DNA from: Manis javanica
Lineage: Eukaryota > Chordata > Mammalia > Pholidota > Manidae
Assembly (NCBI RefSeq): GCF_040802235.1
Contig: NC_133156.1
Coordinates: 183,346,351 to 183,410,350 of the forward strand
Direction: 5' to 3'
Length of the DNA: 64,000 nucleotides
Positions 1-13,313 of this stretch are shown here, in pieces. The first letter of the stretch is position 1; each line of letters opens with the position of its first letter. The position numbers and the translations under genes are program-made. The notes beneath the pieces were generated by a model. It was not told where the DNA came from, ran no database searches, and saw only the letters and a list, made by a program, of their open reading frames with translations.

Positions 1-2394
1 ACTCAGGTTTGAGACCACAGGGCTCTACATGCTCCAACATGGTTAATTCTCAAGTTCTGCGAGGAGTAGAGGGCTCTTTACCAAGTCTTCTATTCTCAGA
101 GAAAAAATAGCACAGAGGGGCCCAAGAAAGGAGGCCCCACGTGCATTCCATGAGAGTGTGCCCAAGGCAAACTGTCTATACTTCACCCTGTTTGGGGGGC
201 AGTGGATCACAGGCAGGCTGGGTCAGTTTCACAGAGAAGGGTAGAATTCCCTCCAATGCCCAGAGGCCAGCCCAGCTGTCAGGAGTGAGTCCTTCAGAGT
301 ATCAGGCTCAGCCCTTCCATTCTGTCTACACCAGACACCTGCTATAGTTAAAACCCAGAAGCTAAAACATGCCCTGGGCTTTACTGCCTGGCTTCCAGAT
401 GTGATGTCAGGCTGACCTGTCTGGCCATGACAGGCATCTGAGAGCAGGCTAATCACTCTATTCTGCTGAGTAGAATATTCTCCAAAGAAGTTTCATAGCA
501 GATGAGTAGCCTGACCTCAGGATGTGGCTAGCCAAGTATGGTTCACACCTGTCTCCTCCCTCAGGAGAATGCTCCATAAGGATCCCTCTACCTGTAGGTA
601 ACCAAGGAAGAAGGACATTCAAGAGAATACCGACCTCCAGCAGGATGCTCTGCACAGGCTGCCAAACTGGGATAAGAGATTTCCCCCAACACAGAGAGCC
701 ACGAATATGCTGTCACCTTCCTTTCACCTGCTCTCATTGCTTTCCTTACTTTCCTGAGGCAGAGCAGAGCTCCATAAATAATTAACCCTTCACAAATGGA
801 GTCAGTGGACTTTGGCTATACAGGAGTAGAGCATTTATTTACTGAAGCAGCTCATGCATAGAAATGTAGTGCTTTATGGGTGGGTTTCTGTAGTCTCTGG
901 CAATACCCTGCATGGATTTCCTGAATCATCAACAGAACATGCAGGTAGGTGAGAGACCCTCTGGAAGCCCGAGCCTTGCTAGAGATGTGAGGTAGTCAGC
1001 ACACACTATTAATGTCCGTATGGACAAGGGCTGGGCTAGAGTTTATAGTATGAATGAATGAATGAATGAATGGGACTCATTTGTGGAAGTCACTAACAGC
1101 AGCTCAATGGCCAGATGCCTTCCTTCTGTACAAATTAGTAGCAGGTTTTGGTGACATTGTGCCACTTAATTGTTCCCAGTAACTGCTTCTAGAGTCAAGG
1201 GTTCAAAGTATTACCTAGAGGGTTGGAATGTGTTTCATTCATTCTAATAATGTGCATTGGGCCAAAAGGAGAAAGGGGGGAAGAGAAAAAGAAGTAGGAG
1301 AGGAAAAGAGGCTCCTAGAATCTGGTAAATCAGCATGTTGAAATCCTGAAATTGCCAGTCTCACGATGGCAACAGATGGTGATAATGGCCAGTCGAGGGG
1401 CAGTCCTAGGATATATACAGATGTATGGAGAGTGGGAATTAATTTATAGTCAAACCTACTGTATAACACAATGCACAATACAAATCACCACTAATTGTTG
1501 GATTAAAAATATTTTCAAATACATGCTGTCGAGAAAGTCAGGAAAGCCTGTGAAGGCACAGAACAGGAGCAGGAATCCAGAGAGGTAAGGAATGGTCAGT
1601 GGTCGTCCTGGGGGCTTATGACAACTTCCCATGACCTGGAACTTCGTTTGTGTAGCCACACATAGGACAGAATGTTCCCGAATTGCAGCATCATATTGGA
1701 GACCCAAATAAAGTAGTGACTTCCAAGGGTTATAACATCAGATACAGGAAGAATCAGAGAAAATTTTGATGCCACAAAAAAGAAAGCAACAAGAACACAT
1801 ATCTGTCAGCCTTGGCTCTAGGTAGAGGGAAAAGATAAAGAAGTTCTCTCTCCCCTAAGAATTTATAAACCAAAGCTGGCCTGCATACAACTGGGGTCTG
1901 AAATCATACTATCTGTGTGGTTTAAAGATCCTCAAGTCTCCCTAATTATGATGTGCAGAAGTGTTTAGGGGGAAATATTCTGATAACTGCAACTTACTCT
2001 GTAATGCATCTGAAAGGTAAGATGGATTGACAAGTGGATAGAGAGATGTATAGATGCACAGACATGCATAGATGTAAGTGGATACATAGAGAGATCCGTG
2101 ATAAAGCAGGCAAACTAAATGTCAATAGCATCTAGATGCTAGGTGTATGGCATCTTTATGATTTTGAGTTTTCTTCCACAAATATGCCTTAAGTTCCCAT
2201 TTATTTAGGTCTTCTTTAATGTCTTTCTGTAAAAAACATAAGAAAGTTTAATAAACTTTGCCACAAATATCTTACATAACTTTTGTTGGATTTATTTATA
2301 GAGAATTAATACTTTTAAATATTATTATACATGTACCATTAGAATTTTTTAAGACATCTAGTTTCCAACATTACCAGAAATTTTTTGGATTAAA
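1..2394. other. Single-copy intergenic DNA, nothing recognised
   Basis: No coding exon, RNA gene or clear interspersed repeat was recognised. All open frames are short and read as random sequence. A (GAAT)n microsatellite lies inside, and there is loose GATA/GATG-like repetition at about 2020-2100. Confidence 0.5.
1050..1072. repeat. (GAAT)n microsatellite
   Basis: Five to six uninterrupted copies of a TGAA/GAAT tetramer are visible. It is a simple repeat. Confidence 0.9.
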
Positions 2395-3830
2395 AAAAAG
2401 TTTCATTTAATTTTTAAAATTTTGATATCATTAATTTACAATTACATGAGCAACATTGTGGTTACTAGATTCCCCCCATTATCAAGTCCCCACCACATAC
2501 CCCATTATAGTCACTGTCCATCAGCACAGTAAGATGCTATAGAGTCACTATTGTCTTCTCTGTGCTACACTGCCTTCCCGTGCCCCACCCCTACATTATG
2601 TGTGCTAATCATGATGCCTCTTATTACCCTTATCCCTCCCTTCCTACCCACCCTCCCCAGTCCCTTTCCCTTTGGCAACTGTTAGTCCATTCTTGGGTTC
2701 TATGAGTCTGCTGCTGTTTTGTTCCTTCAGTTTTTGCTTTGTTCTTATGCTCCACAGATGAGTGAAATCATTTGGTACTTGTCTTTCTCCATCTGGCTTA
2801 TTTCACTCAGCATAATACCCTCTAACTCCATCCATGTTGTTGCAAATCGTAGGATTTGTTTTCTTCTTATGGCTGAATAATATTCCATTGTGTATAAGTA
2901 CCACATCTTCTTTATCCATTCATCTACTGATGGACACTTAGGTTGCTTCCATTTCTTGGCTATTGTAGATAGTGCTGCGATAAACATAGGGGTGCATATG
3001 TCTTTTTCAAACTGGGCTCCTGCATTCTTAGGGTAAATTCCTAGGAGTGGAATTCCTGGGTCAAATGGCATTTCTATTTTTAGTTTTTTGAGGAACCTCC
3101 ATATTGCTTTCCACAATGGTTGAACTAGCTTACATTCCCACCAGCAGTGTGGGAGGGTTCCCCTTTCTCTACATCCTCACCAACATTTGTTGTTCTTTGT
3201 CTTTTGGATGTTGGCCATCTTTCCTGGTGTGAGGTGATATCTCATTGTGGTTTTAATTTGCATTTCTCTGATGATAGGGATGTGGAGCATCTTTTCATGT
3301 ACCTGTTGGCCATCTGAATTTCTTCTTTGGAGAAGTGTCTGTTCAGATCCTGTGCCCATTCTTTAATTGGATTATTTGCTTTTTGTTTGTTGAGGTATGT
3401 GAGCTCTTTTATATTTTAGATGTCAACCCCTTATAGGATATGTCATTTGTGAATATATTCTCCCATACTGTAGGATGCCTTTTTATTCTACTGATGGTGT
3501 CCTTTGCTGTACAGAAGTTTTTAATTTGATATAGTCTCACTTGTACATTTTTGCTTTTGTTTCCCTTGCCTGTGGAGATATGTTCATGAAGAAGTTGTTC
3601 ATGTGTATATCCAAGAGAGTTTTGCTTATGTTTTCTTCTTAGAGTTTTAGGTTTTATGACTTACATTCAGGTCTTTGATCCATTTCAAATTTACTTTTGT
3701 GTATGAGGTTAGACAGTGATCCAGTTTCATTCTCTTACATGTAGCTGTCCAGTTTTACCAACACCAGCTGTTGAAGAGGTTGTCATTTCCCCATTGTATA
3801 TCAAGTTTTTGGATTTTTGAACTTTTTTTG
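2395..3830 (-). mobile_element. 5'-truncated L1, reverse strand (ORF2 3' end and 3' UTR)
   Basis: Read on the minus strand, this is the last part of L1 ORF2 followed by the 3' UTR. Open pieces at 3177-3359 and 2745-3116 carry the ORF2 C-terminal signature: a TTMRYHLTP stretch, an NNKCW start of the Cys-rich segment, then [18 protein letters not shown] and the final MEYYSA and ISQMEKDKYQMISL patterns. Frameshifts separate the pieces. The 3' UTR (about 2395-2744) resembles that of the young L1 at 14879, so this is a fairly recent but dead relative. The 5' limit is approximate. Confidence 0.85.
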
Positions 3831-6800
3831 CATAGATCTGGCTGCAAGCATATTTTGTTTGTGTTTGAATATGCCACTTTTAAAATCCATTTTCTAACTA
3901 ATTATCCGTTTATAATTGTCACTGGTATATCCCAGACCTCCTCAGCCTATGTGATTATATTTCTCGTGATGCCCCAAACTAAAATGGTCTCCATCCCCAT
4001 GATGCTTTATGTAGGAAGTCCACTGTTTATCTAATTGTCTCCTTCCCCCCACAGGACTTCCGAGTCTCAAGCAGAGATGATTATATGTTCCACAGATCTC
4101 TATAGGCTGCTGCTTGATGCGGGCCTGTCATGCTGGTCAGCTGACCCACAGGCAGCCTTCACCAACAGGATGCTGCTCGCTGTGCTAGTCATTTCCCCAA
4201 GGCCATTCCTGCTCTTATCTGAACCACCTCTTGCCTATAGTGAGCATACAGCCATCACTCAGTTCCTTGGAGGAATGGCTAAGCCAGGAACTAAAGGTTC
4301 TGAGATGGTGAGTGCTGGACAACAGCCCAGGCCCAGGATCGTGCCTCTGTGTGACAGAGGCAGCTTCCCTCTGTCATCGTTCTGCCCGTGAGCCTCCAAG
4401 TCCAAACCAACTCTCACAAGACCCAGGGAGAGGTACGAGTTTTAGGACCTCTTCCCTCCGAGGTCTGCCTCCCAGTTCCTCACTTCCTATCCCAAGATGG
4501 CTCACAATGGGAAATTCTGCTCCTGTTAGTGGGAAACCACATCTCATGCCAAACTGTGTGGCCTTGTGCAGCAGCCCCTAATGAGACGATCACATCTAAA
4601 TACCAGGCTCCAAAGTGGGTATATTCTGAGTTATTCTGTCTTAAATAATTCTACATTGAGAAGGTAGATATTGGAGATGCTGAAAACTTGCTCACTCGAC
4701 CCAATTCCAAACCCATCACTTAGCCTTTGCCAAGAGGCCAGGGGGAGTGGCTGTGGACACAAGTACATCCAGAGGGAAGATCAGAGCCCAGGGAGGAAGG
4801 AGCTTGTTATGGCAGAGCTGGGGGGTATGGACTGTAGCAATGCCAGGTGTGCTTGGGTTATCTGCAAGGGGAGGGCCCTGAGCACTGGGGCTGATGGGCT
4901 GATCTCTCATGTGGCCAGACCACCCAGGGCAGCCCTCCAGGACCACTGCACAGCCATAGCCTGAAACGAAGGGCCACAGAACCAGCCCTCAGAGAGAGAG
5001 CATCCGGACTGCCCTCTGATCAGGCTGGGGCTTCTCGTGGTCAGGGTGCACATGCAGGCAGGGGGGGATATGGAGACAAGATCCCTAACGGCAGCTCGTG
5101 GGGGTGATGTCAGAACTGAGAGCCTGAGGCAGCCCAAGAGATACTGCATTTCCAGAGGCTGGGAAGGGGCGGCCATCGTAACTGCCCCAGAACCCAACAC
5201 GGCTGACAAGCCCAGGGCCCTGCTCAGTGCTTCCCAGCTGTTTCCACTCTCTGCAGTCCTGTGGCTGGCCCAGATTACTCCTGGTTCAGAGTAAAGATGA
5301 GTGAGGGCGGAAGGGTAGCAGCCAGGCCCTGGGCCCGCTCTATCCCTGAAGCCCTTGCTCTTAGTCCCTATTCTGTTCACTTGTTCAGATGAAAAGAAAT
5401 TGTTTTCTAATTGTCAGTCTTTTCTTAATTATCAGTCTTTAATTGCTAGACTAATCTTACAGGATAAATAAGAAAGCAAGGTTATGGTATACTTAAAACA
5501 CAGCAGCTCTCCTTTAGCTATCATATTTAGGAAAGTTTTTTAAAATAACAGTTACAGTAAAAGGGGCAGCGCCACATAATTATGAGCCCAAACCCTCTGG
5601 AAATCCTTGCGTCTCACACTTTGAGTCAGCAGTTATGTTCTTATGATAGAAACATTCGAAGCCTCTGAAATTTAGTGTAAGGAAACAACTGAAATGTAGA
5701 TAAAGTATGACTACTTCATAGCATAGCTTCCCAGTTAATTCTCTTGGATAGTCTAGCCACAAATAGGAACAATCTTTTCCTCCATTCCCTTTGAATATAC
5801 GTGCCCCTCATCTGGTTGATGTTTACGGCTTTGTTTCAGAACTTCGTGATTATCATTATCTGCTATCTGCCCACTGTTCTGCTAACCTACATGCCCGGTC
5901 CTAATTACTCCAGAAAGGAGAAGTTGCTAATTTGATTGATCAAAACCAAGGAAGATGACTGGGCCTTGTGTGTGAGTGGGCAGGCTCACAGCCTGCTAAG
6001 CCCAGGCAGCCGCACTGTGTCTCCTCTTACAGCTGCAGGATGTTAGGTGTCCCGAGCCCTGCCCCCACTGAGGACCAGCCTCAGCAGGCTGCTTATTGTG
6101 ATTTCCTGTGCCACAGGACCCACCACAAGGGGACAATACCCTAAGACTAAGTCTCAGGTTTGGGGAGCACCTCGGCTGCCTGCTCCAGCCAAGCTTTGCC
6201 CAGAAAGGTCTTCCTGGAGGTCACCAGGCTCTGGGCCGCTCTCGGATGACGCTCAGGTGCCCTCTTGCTCTTTCTCCTTGTTTGAACAGCTCTTGGGAGC
6301 CTCACGGGGGGTGAAGTGATTGGTGAGATGGAAGTCAGGCTTCCCTTGGATCTTCTGGCCAAAGACCACGACTTTCCACTAGAACTCCTTCACTCTGCTC
6401 ATTTTGGTTCAGCCAGCAGGATTTCACTTTCACCCCACAAGGCAGGACCAGAGCTGAGTCAGGGCCCCCTCTGGCCCTGGCTATCCCTTCTCAGCCTTCA
6501 TCTTCCATGGGTACCACATGGCAAGGGGTCTGGGCTCCTGGAGGATCCTGTCCACTCTCCAGAGCCTCGCTGGGCTCTCCTCTCTCAGCCGATGCTGCAA
6601 TGATCACTGATGCATAAAGTTCTCGGCCTGAGGGTGGTGCCTGGTAGTGAGGGCAAACCAGACCCTTTGGGCTCCCACCCACCTCCCTCCTTCCTGTCCT
6701 GGCAGGAATGGACCACCTTTCCCTCCTTAGTTTCATGGGAGAAGCAGATGGCTCCAGGTTGTCACAGAAAATCAACCATACCACCAGTCACCCCAACTCT

Positions 6801-9044
6801 CAGATGGCTGGAAGCAGCTGCAGATGGTGATGCCCCTCTGCCCATAAGCCAGGCAGAGGGGGTGGAGGGGACCTGGGCTGAAGCAAGTCCTGCTCATCCC
6901 ATTCCCTGGGCTGTCCCCAGGGGTACAGCCACAGGGATGCCCTGGGTAGTGTTCCAGGAGCATCTTCTAGGCGTTAGAGGCGGTTGTGGATGTCTGCTCT
7001 GAGCATCATCCTCACACAACCCCACCTCAAAGGAAACAGGAGGCAGAAAGCAAGGAGAAAAACTAAAATGTACGGGGAAATCCTTAAATGCTATTTAGAC
7101 AGTTTCATGGGGCATGAATCAGTATAAACTTGTCTTTGGTAGAAAAAGGCGTCAGGGAATCACAATAGCCCTGGCGCAGCAGGAGGAGCAGCCCATGGCC
7201 TGCTTATGCCTGGCCCACCCGAAGGCAAATGGCTTGGGAGAAGCAGAAGCAACACTTAACACATCCAAACCTGTGAGTAATTGGTCATTAGGCAAATCAA
7301 TACTTTGGTCAATTTGGTCTGCTTTGGGAAGCAGATAAAGCCTCTAAAGATCTTACCAGAAAAACACCTTGTTTTGTCCTGATGTTAGCAGAACTGTCTC
7401 ATAAGTGTTTCTCTTGATTATTACAGTAGTTGTTGGTATTGTATTTCTATTATTTTTACTCTTCTATATCCAGATTGGTAATTTGATTTTTCACAATATT
7501 TGTAGTTAAAGTTATTTCTCCAAATCTGTGAAAGGATATTACTGTAGCGTAACTTTAGGTTTTTTGCCCCCTACCATCAGAGTTTTATGAGTGAGTCTCT
7601 TAGAAGATAAGGCATTTTGTAATGCACACACCAATTGTTTGCTGGGGAATGGCATGACCCAAGACAGTTTTATTTCTGTTGTCTTTAGTGTATTTGTCAC
7701 GAACAGGAAATCCTAATAAAGGTAAGTCTTTTTTTTTTAATCTCAGATCTAAATCTTAGCTCTAATTTTTGCAAGGGCACCTTTTTAATGTATTATTTTC
7801 TGATTACCTGGGAAAATCAGATAATGCTGTCATATCTGGAAGCTGTCTACTTAGCAAATTATCATTCTAACAAATAACTAATTGAAATTCACCATGAAGG
7901 AAAATTTAATGGCAAGTTTTCCTTTCATCAGATTATGACACAGAGTTCAGAAATCCATTTTAATTGCTCATAGCAACAAAAGCAAACCAAAATTGCTCAA
8001 AAATTCTAGAAGGAAGAGTTTTACAATATTGGCTTGTCCCCTTTTCCTTTTTTCTTCTATGCTCCCCATCTAGAAAATACTTCAGAATTTCTTTGTTCTC
8101 CATGATAGATTATATTCTCTTTCCCCAGCTTACATGTGTGCCATCATCCTGTGTTGTATCCTTGAAAACAATAATGACCTGCTCTTTCCTATGGTCCATT
8201 CCGAAGTGGTCCACACGCCCACTGCTGGGACCCTCCCTCCTTCCATGAAGCCCAACAGACCCTGGGAATGCTGGAGTCTTCAAACCAGAATTAGATATCC
8301 TTGAGTAGCATTATGTTTGAGCAAAGTATGTGGGCACCATGGAGCCATAAGGTCTGATAATCCACCATTGTGTTTTATTTCTTTGGGGTAAGATTTGTTT
8401 TCTTCCCTTGGTCCTCTCTTCAAGATGCATAGGCATCTGTGTACAATATATTAGGCTTGAAGGCTTAATATGATTTCAAAGCTCAACTTCGTATTCCTTG
8501 AATCTGATTGTTTCCTCTATGTTCTATTCTCCGAGATTTGTTAACATTCCAGGAATCCCAGTTCTCTCAAGACTTTGTGATCAGAAGGTCCTGTCTATCT
8601 TGTCCAAAAGTTAGGCTGTCAGAACACACCTTCACCCTGCATGCCACCTCCTTGAGCAGCTGCTACTTACCAGTGGACTCTCTCTTCCCCTTCTGCATGG
8701 ATTATATTTACACTCACTGATGTAATTCATAATTGAAATTCGCTTGATGCTTTGAAAAGAATTGGTGCTGTTGGAGTCAGAAACAAAGGATCTTTTTCAA
8801 GATAAACTAGCATTGAGAGATCACCTAATACCACACACCACAGACTATAAAACCTGTGACCAACTCACCTCACTTAACCTTAAAACAAGTGTGCAAGATG
8901 TTCGGTTTTTACAGAAGAATAAAATAATGTCCTCAGCCTGCCCAAGATCACTTGGATAATCAGGAGCAACGATTTGAGCTCCAAAGCCCAGGTTCTTCCT
9001 CTCACCAACCTGGAAAAAGTCAGGCAAGGGGAAACAAGTGGAAA
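3831..9044. other. Intergenic DNA without a supported gene
   Basis: The stretch 4035-7000 is richer in G+C than its surroundings and has several open frames of 60-157 codons on both strands. None shows a known domain or convincing splice sites, so none is called a gene. 7340-8760 is AT-rich. A MIR relic sits near the right end. Confidence 0.5.
8868..8998 (-). repeat. MIR SINE relic
   Basis: The stretch has the order of a reverse-strand MIR core: a Cys-Pro-type 'cctgcccaagatcacttgg' block, then 'gatttgagctccaaagccca'. It is diverged and the ends are approximate. MIR is an ancient tRNA-derived SINE shared by all mammals. Confidence 0.6.
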
Positions 9045-10508
9045 GCCCTGGAGCACTCTCCAGGATGGGCCATCTGCCAGGCTACCAACAAGGCTCCATA
9101 AATGTAAAAGGATTGGAATCATAGAAAGTATGTTATTTGACCACAGAGGAGGTGATTTAGAAATCAGCAGCAGAAGGAAACTTGGAAATTTCACAGTATG
9201 GGGAAATTAAATAATAACCAATGGGTCAAAGAAGAAATCACAAGAGAAATTCAAACATACTTTGAGATGAACAAAAACAAAAATGCCACATTACCAAAAC
9301 TTTAGGATACTGTGAAAACTCTTCTCAGAAAACTATTTATAGCTGCAAACACCCACTCTAAAAAAGAAGAAAGATCTCAAATTGAAAACCCAAACCTGCA
9401 CCTTAAGAAACTAGACAAAATACCAAACCAAGCCCAAAGCAAGCAAAAGGAAGGAATAATAAAAATTAGAATGGAAATAAACAAAATAGAGAATAGAAAA
9501 ACAATACAGAAAATCAATGAAGTAAAAAGTTGCTTCTTTGAAAAGAGCAGCAAAATTGACAAAACTTTAGCTAGCCTGCCCAAGTTAAAAGAGAGAATAT
9601 TCAAATTACTAAAATCAGGAAAGAAAGAGAAGACATTATTACCAACCTTACAGAAATAAAAAGAATTATAAGAGATTATAAACAACTGTATGCCAACCAT
9701 CTAGAAAATCTAGATGACCTGGACAAATTCATACAAAGACACAAACTACCAAAAATTACTCAAGAATAGATAGAAAATCTGAATATACCTATAACAAGAA
9801 AGAGATTGAACCAGCAATCAAAAAATTTCCTGCAAAGAAAATAACAACCAGATGACTTCACTGGTAAATTCTACCAAATGTTTAAAGAATTAATACCAAC
9901 CCATCATAAGTTCTTCTTCTAAAAAAAAAAAAGAAGGGGAGAGAATACCACCAAATTCATTCTATGACATCAGTCTTACCCTTACACCAAAACCAGACAA
10001 AGACGACCCAAGAAAAGGAAACTACAAAGACCAATATCTCTTATGAGTATAGACACAAAAGTCCTCAACCAAATACAGGCAAAACAAATCCAGCAGACAA
10101 AACTGGATTTATTCCAGGAATGAAAGGTTGGTTCAGCATACAAAAATCTATCAGTGTAATAAGCAAGATTAATAGACTAAAGTGGGGGGAACCCATGTGG
10201 TCATCTCAATAGATGTAGACAAACCCGACACCCTTCATGATAAAAACACTCAGTAAACTAGGAATAGATGGCAACTTCCTCAACCTGATAAAGAACATCT
10301 ATGAGAATTCCACAGGTAACAACATACCTAATGGAGAAAGACTAAAAGCTTTCCTGCTAAGACCAGGCACAAGACAAGAATATCTGCTCCTACCATTCCT
10401 ATTCAACATGGTACTGGAAGCTCCAGCAAGGGCAATTAGATGAGAAAAATAAATAAAATGCATTGATATTGGAAAGGAAGAAAGACTGTCTCAATTGCAG
10501 ATGACATG
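9045..10508 (+). mobile_element. Old L1, ORF2 part 1 (endonuclease tail to RT active site)
   Basis: The stretch is plus-strand L1 ORF2 relic. It opens near the SDHxG-equivalent end of the endonuclease domain ('tttgaccacagagg'). It runs through the pre-RT region (short open pieces at 9312-9659 and 10237-10443, the latter with MIKTLSKLGIDGNFLNLIKN) and stops at the codons for the RT catalytic FADD box ('ttgcagatgacatgat', about 10495-10510). Many stops and frameshifts show it is long dead. The same ORF2 resumes at about 13314, so this is the left part of an element split by the following 2.8 kb. The left edge is approximate. Confidence 0.85.
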
Positions 10509-13313
10509 ATTATGACTTTGAAAGGGAGGTACTGGAATGGTCCTTGACTCTCTTTTAGCCTCACTGGCTTCTGCAGAAGGGCCGTTTGTCCTTGAGGTCT
10601 TGACATGTTCTTGCTCCCTTGCATCTGCTACTGAAGTGAGACTACCAGTTATCAGGCTCACACTATCTTTATCCTCCTTGGACCAAGGACAGAGCCTCTC
10701 TGGGTCTGTTGACCCTCTTGCCCACCTCCGTGCATCACATGCCTCTGTGAAACTGTCCTCAGGTGCACCTAGTAAGATGCCTCACTCAGCCATGCATACG
10801 GCACCTCCAGGCTGCCATGTTGGAGGCTACACTGGGGGGTGCCAGGCCCTCAGAAAGAGAACAGTTCAAGGCAGGGGTTAGAAAGAAGGGTCTGTGAAGA
10901 GCCTGAAGACATGAGGATATGGAGCAGTGATTTATAATGGATTTTATATTCTCAGGGATTATTCCCATTATTGCACAGTGTTGAGAGGGATGTTATTCAC
11001 GGAGGAAAGAATCAGGGAACAAATCACAGTGGTGTGAAAGGGACAGGTGTAAAAGTTTCCTCTGACAGAGGGGGCTGGACTACGACAGGGAGGAGGCTGG
11101 CAGACGGGCATCAGAGGCTTGACAAGGCACATGGGCTGTGGGCCCAGTCAGCAGCATGAAGTCTTTGCCCAGAGTTACAAATAGATTGCAGGGCATGGCC
11201 CTCTGGTGTCCCCAAAAGATGTATCTGGAGACCATGTGCTAAGAGAACCAGGGGCTGGGGATTAGGGGAGGGGGTTCAAAAGCTTCAAAGAGACTCACTT
11301 TCTGAGCAAATGAGCATCATTTCTGAAGAACAACTTCTAAAATATCACTCATGGTTATTAATAGAAACTGGCTTTAGACCACCATCTCTCAGTTGCAGCA
11401 GCACGTCCATGGGGAAAGCCCGCAAGGTCATTCCTGGTCTCCAGGCAGGTGTGCAGCTCAGTCCACATCAGTTCCACTCAGCATGGGAGCCTGGTACTCC
11501 TTATCCTCAGCACAGGGCCATCACTGTAGATTCATCCAGAATGTCTCATAACTGGGACCCCTTCCATAAAAATCACTGATTAGATGTGCAAATAAGTGGG
11601 TTTAACTGTTACTCCTTTTATTCATACATGTTTGTAAGCTAGAAAAAGGCCTTTGTCAGGGCACATGTCCTAAATTTTGATTCAGAAAAGACCAACATTT
11701 CACCTCCCTGCTGTATTAAGTGGCATAGTGACTGAGGCTCTGTTTCTCAGGTCTCTCCTGAATCAGGACAGGAACAAGTGTAAAAATGGGTACTGCAGGC
11801 TGCAAGCACTGTAAGTTCAAAGTCTATGAGCTGCACCTAGTTCAGAACCTATAAAAGTGAAAAATGTCCCTCCCACCCCCTAGGCCACTGGGCAAATACC
11901 CACTTGTCCTCTGAGGTCATTTTGTCTCAAGCTGCAAACTTTACCAATGCCTAAATAGGTTCTCTGAGCAGAAGGAACACAAAACACATTATTTTATGAC
12001 CTTCTTTGTATACAACAGTAAGAGCACTAATAGGCTTCCATGTCATTTGGCCCAAGTGCTAATCCCAGCCCCACCACTGACTTGTGTGGCCGTAGGTAAT
12101 CTCTTTAACCCACTTGACTTCCACTCTCCCCTTTTATAAAAAGGATATGCTCAGATCTGCTTCACAGGTGTTGTGAAGAGTAGGGAAGGCCGAGTCAAGA
12201 ATGTGTCCACAGCAGGTGTTAAATAAATGCCTGTTCTTGTACCTTATTTAGTGGAAGCAAGAGATGCCACAAGCCAGTTTGGGACCAGTAGAGGACTGAA
12301 AGCCGGGGACAGATGAATCACCCTGGGCTCCTCTTACTCCTGGATTTGTTTGGATGACTAGTCTCAGGGCTTTACCTACTAGACTGTGGTTGCACAGTGT
12401 AGCCTTCTGCTTGAAAATATACAATCTGTTTCCCTCTCCCTCTGCCATCTCAGCTTTTCTCAGCAACTTCCTGAATAGTGAATGAATTCCCCAAAAGGCT
12501 TATCTGCATTGCCCCTCCAGCTTCAGACGCACCACAGTAGAAAGAGGGCCACACATCTTTTCTCCGTAGAAACTGTCATGACCCAGAACACAGCCTGCCT
12601 TCTCTGGGTCCGGGCCTTTCACCTCACAGGATGACATCAGTCCTATTCTCCTTGGGGCTCTGCATGCGCCGAACAGGGGATCTGCATTGAGCCCCACTCT
12701 GGGGTTTTCAATGGCCATCATGTGGGGAGCAAGACAGAGGATGTGTCAATGGCACCCGCTGTCTCTGATGATGTAGCCTGAGAACTCTCGGGTCACCAAG
12801 CCAAGTACTGCGTTGGTGGGAATTCCTACAATCACACAGTCCAGGCCTCTACGTGGCACAAAGAAGAACATTGTCTTGGCAGCATAAGAGATGATTAGAT
12901 GAATAAGGCTGGTCTCAGGACTGCTTATTATTACCTGACCTCAACTGATTCTGTGCCCAAACAGTGCAATATAGGCAATTCATGGAATTCCTTTCTTTCT
13001 TTCACAATAATTACACAACACAAGCTATACAAGCTTGCTACCAGTGGTATTTGCAAATGGATGTCTTACAGACCAAATTTCATATTAACATTTGTTTTCT
13101 GTGTTAAAAGACCATCGCTAAAATATCTTGTTCATCTCTTTACTTTTTCAAAAGCTTATATCTGCCCTGGCCCACACATCACAAATTTAAATATAGCTGA
13201 CCCTCTTCAGTTCCAACAGTCCCACCAGAGTGGCCCCTGTGCAGTGTCCCAGGATCCCCCAGCCTGTGCCCACTCAGGCTCCAGCCGTACTGAGAGAGCA
13301 CTCCCTGTGTGAT
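10509..13313. other. 2.8-kb non-L1 segment splitting an old L1
   Basis: The segment interrupts L1 ORF2 exactly at the RT active-site codons. The left L1 part ends with ATGACATGAT (10501-10510) and the right part starts with ATGACATGGTACT (13314-13326), so an ATGACATG direct repeat flanks the segment. No poly(A), LTR or terminal inverted repeat is seen at either edge. A MIR lies inside (about 12050-12240). No gene is recognised; open frames such as 10537-10881 look like chance. Confidence 0.6.
12050..12240 (+). repeat. MIR SINE
   Basis: Typical MIR order on the plus strand: 'ccccaccactgacttgtgtggcc', a diverged 'aatctctttaacc' box, 'ttataaaaaggatatgctcagatctgcttcacagg...tgtgaag' and a 3' 'gtgttaaataaatgcctgtt' end. 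It is ancient and diverged, and it lies inside the segment that splits the old L1. Confidence 0.75.

Noticed and set aside
4035..4648. Overlapping plus-strand frames resembling exons
   Set aside because: Three overlapping frames in different phases with no domain; acceptor- and donor-like sites are no better than chance.
4907..5380. 157-codon minus-strand open frame in GC-rich DNA
   Set aside because: No domain, no splice context and low-information composition. GC-rich DNA lacks stops by chance.
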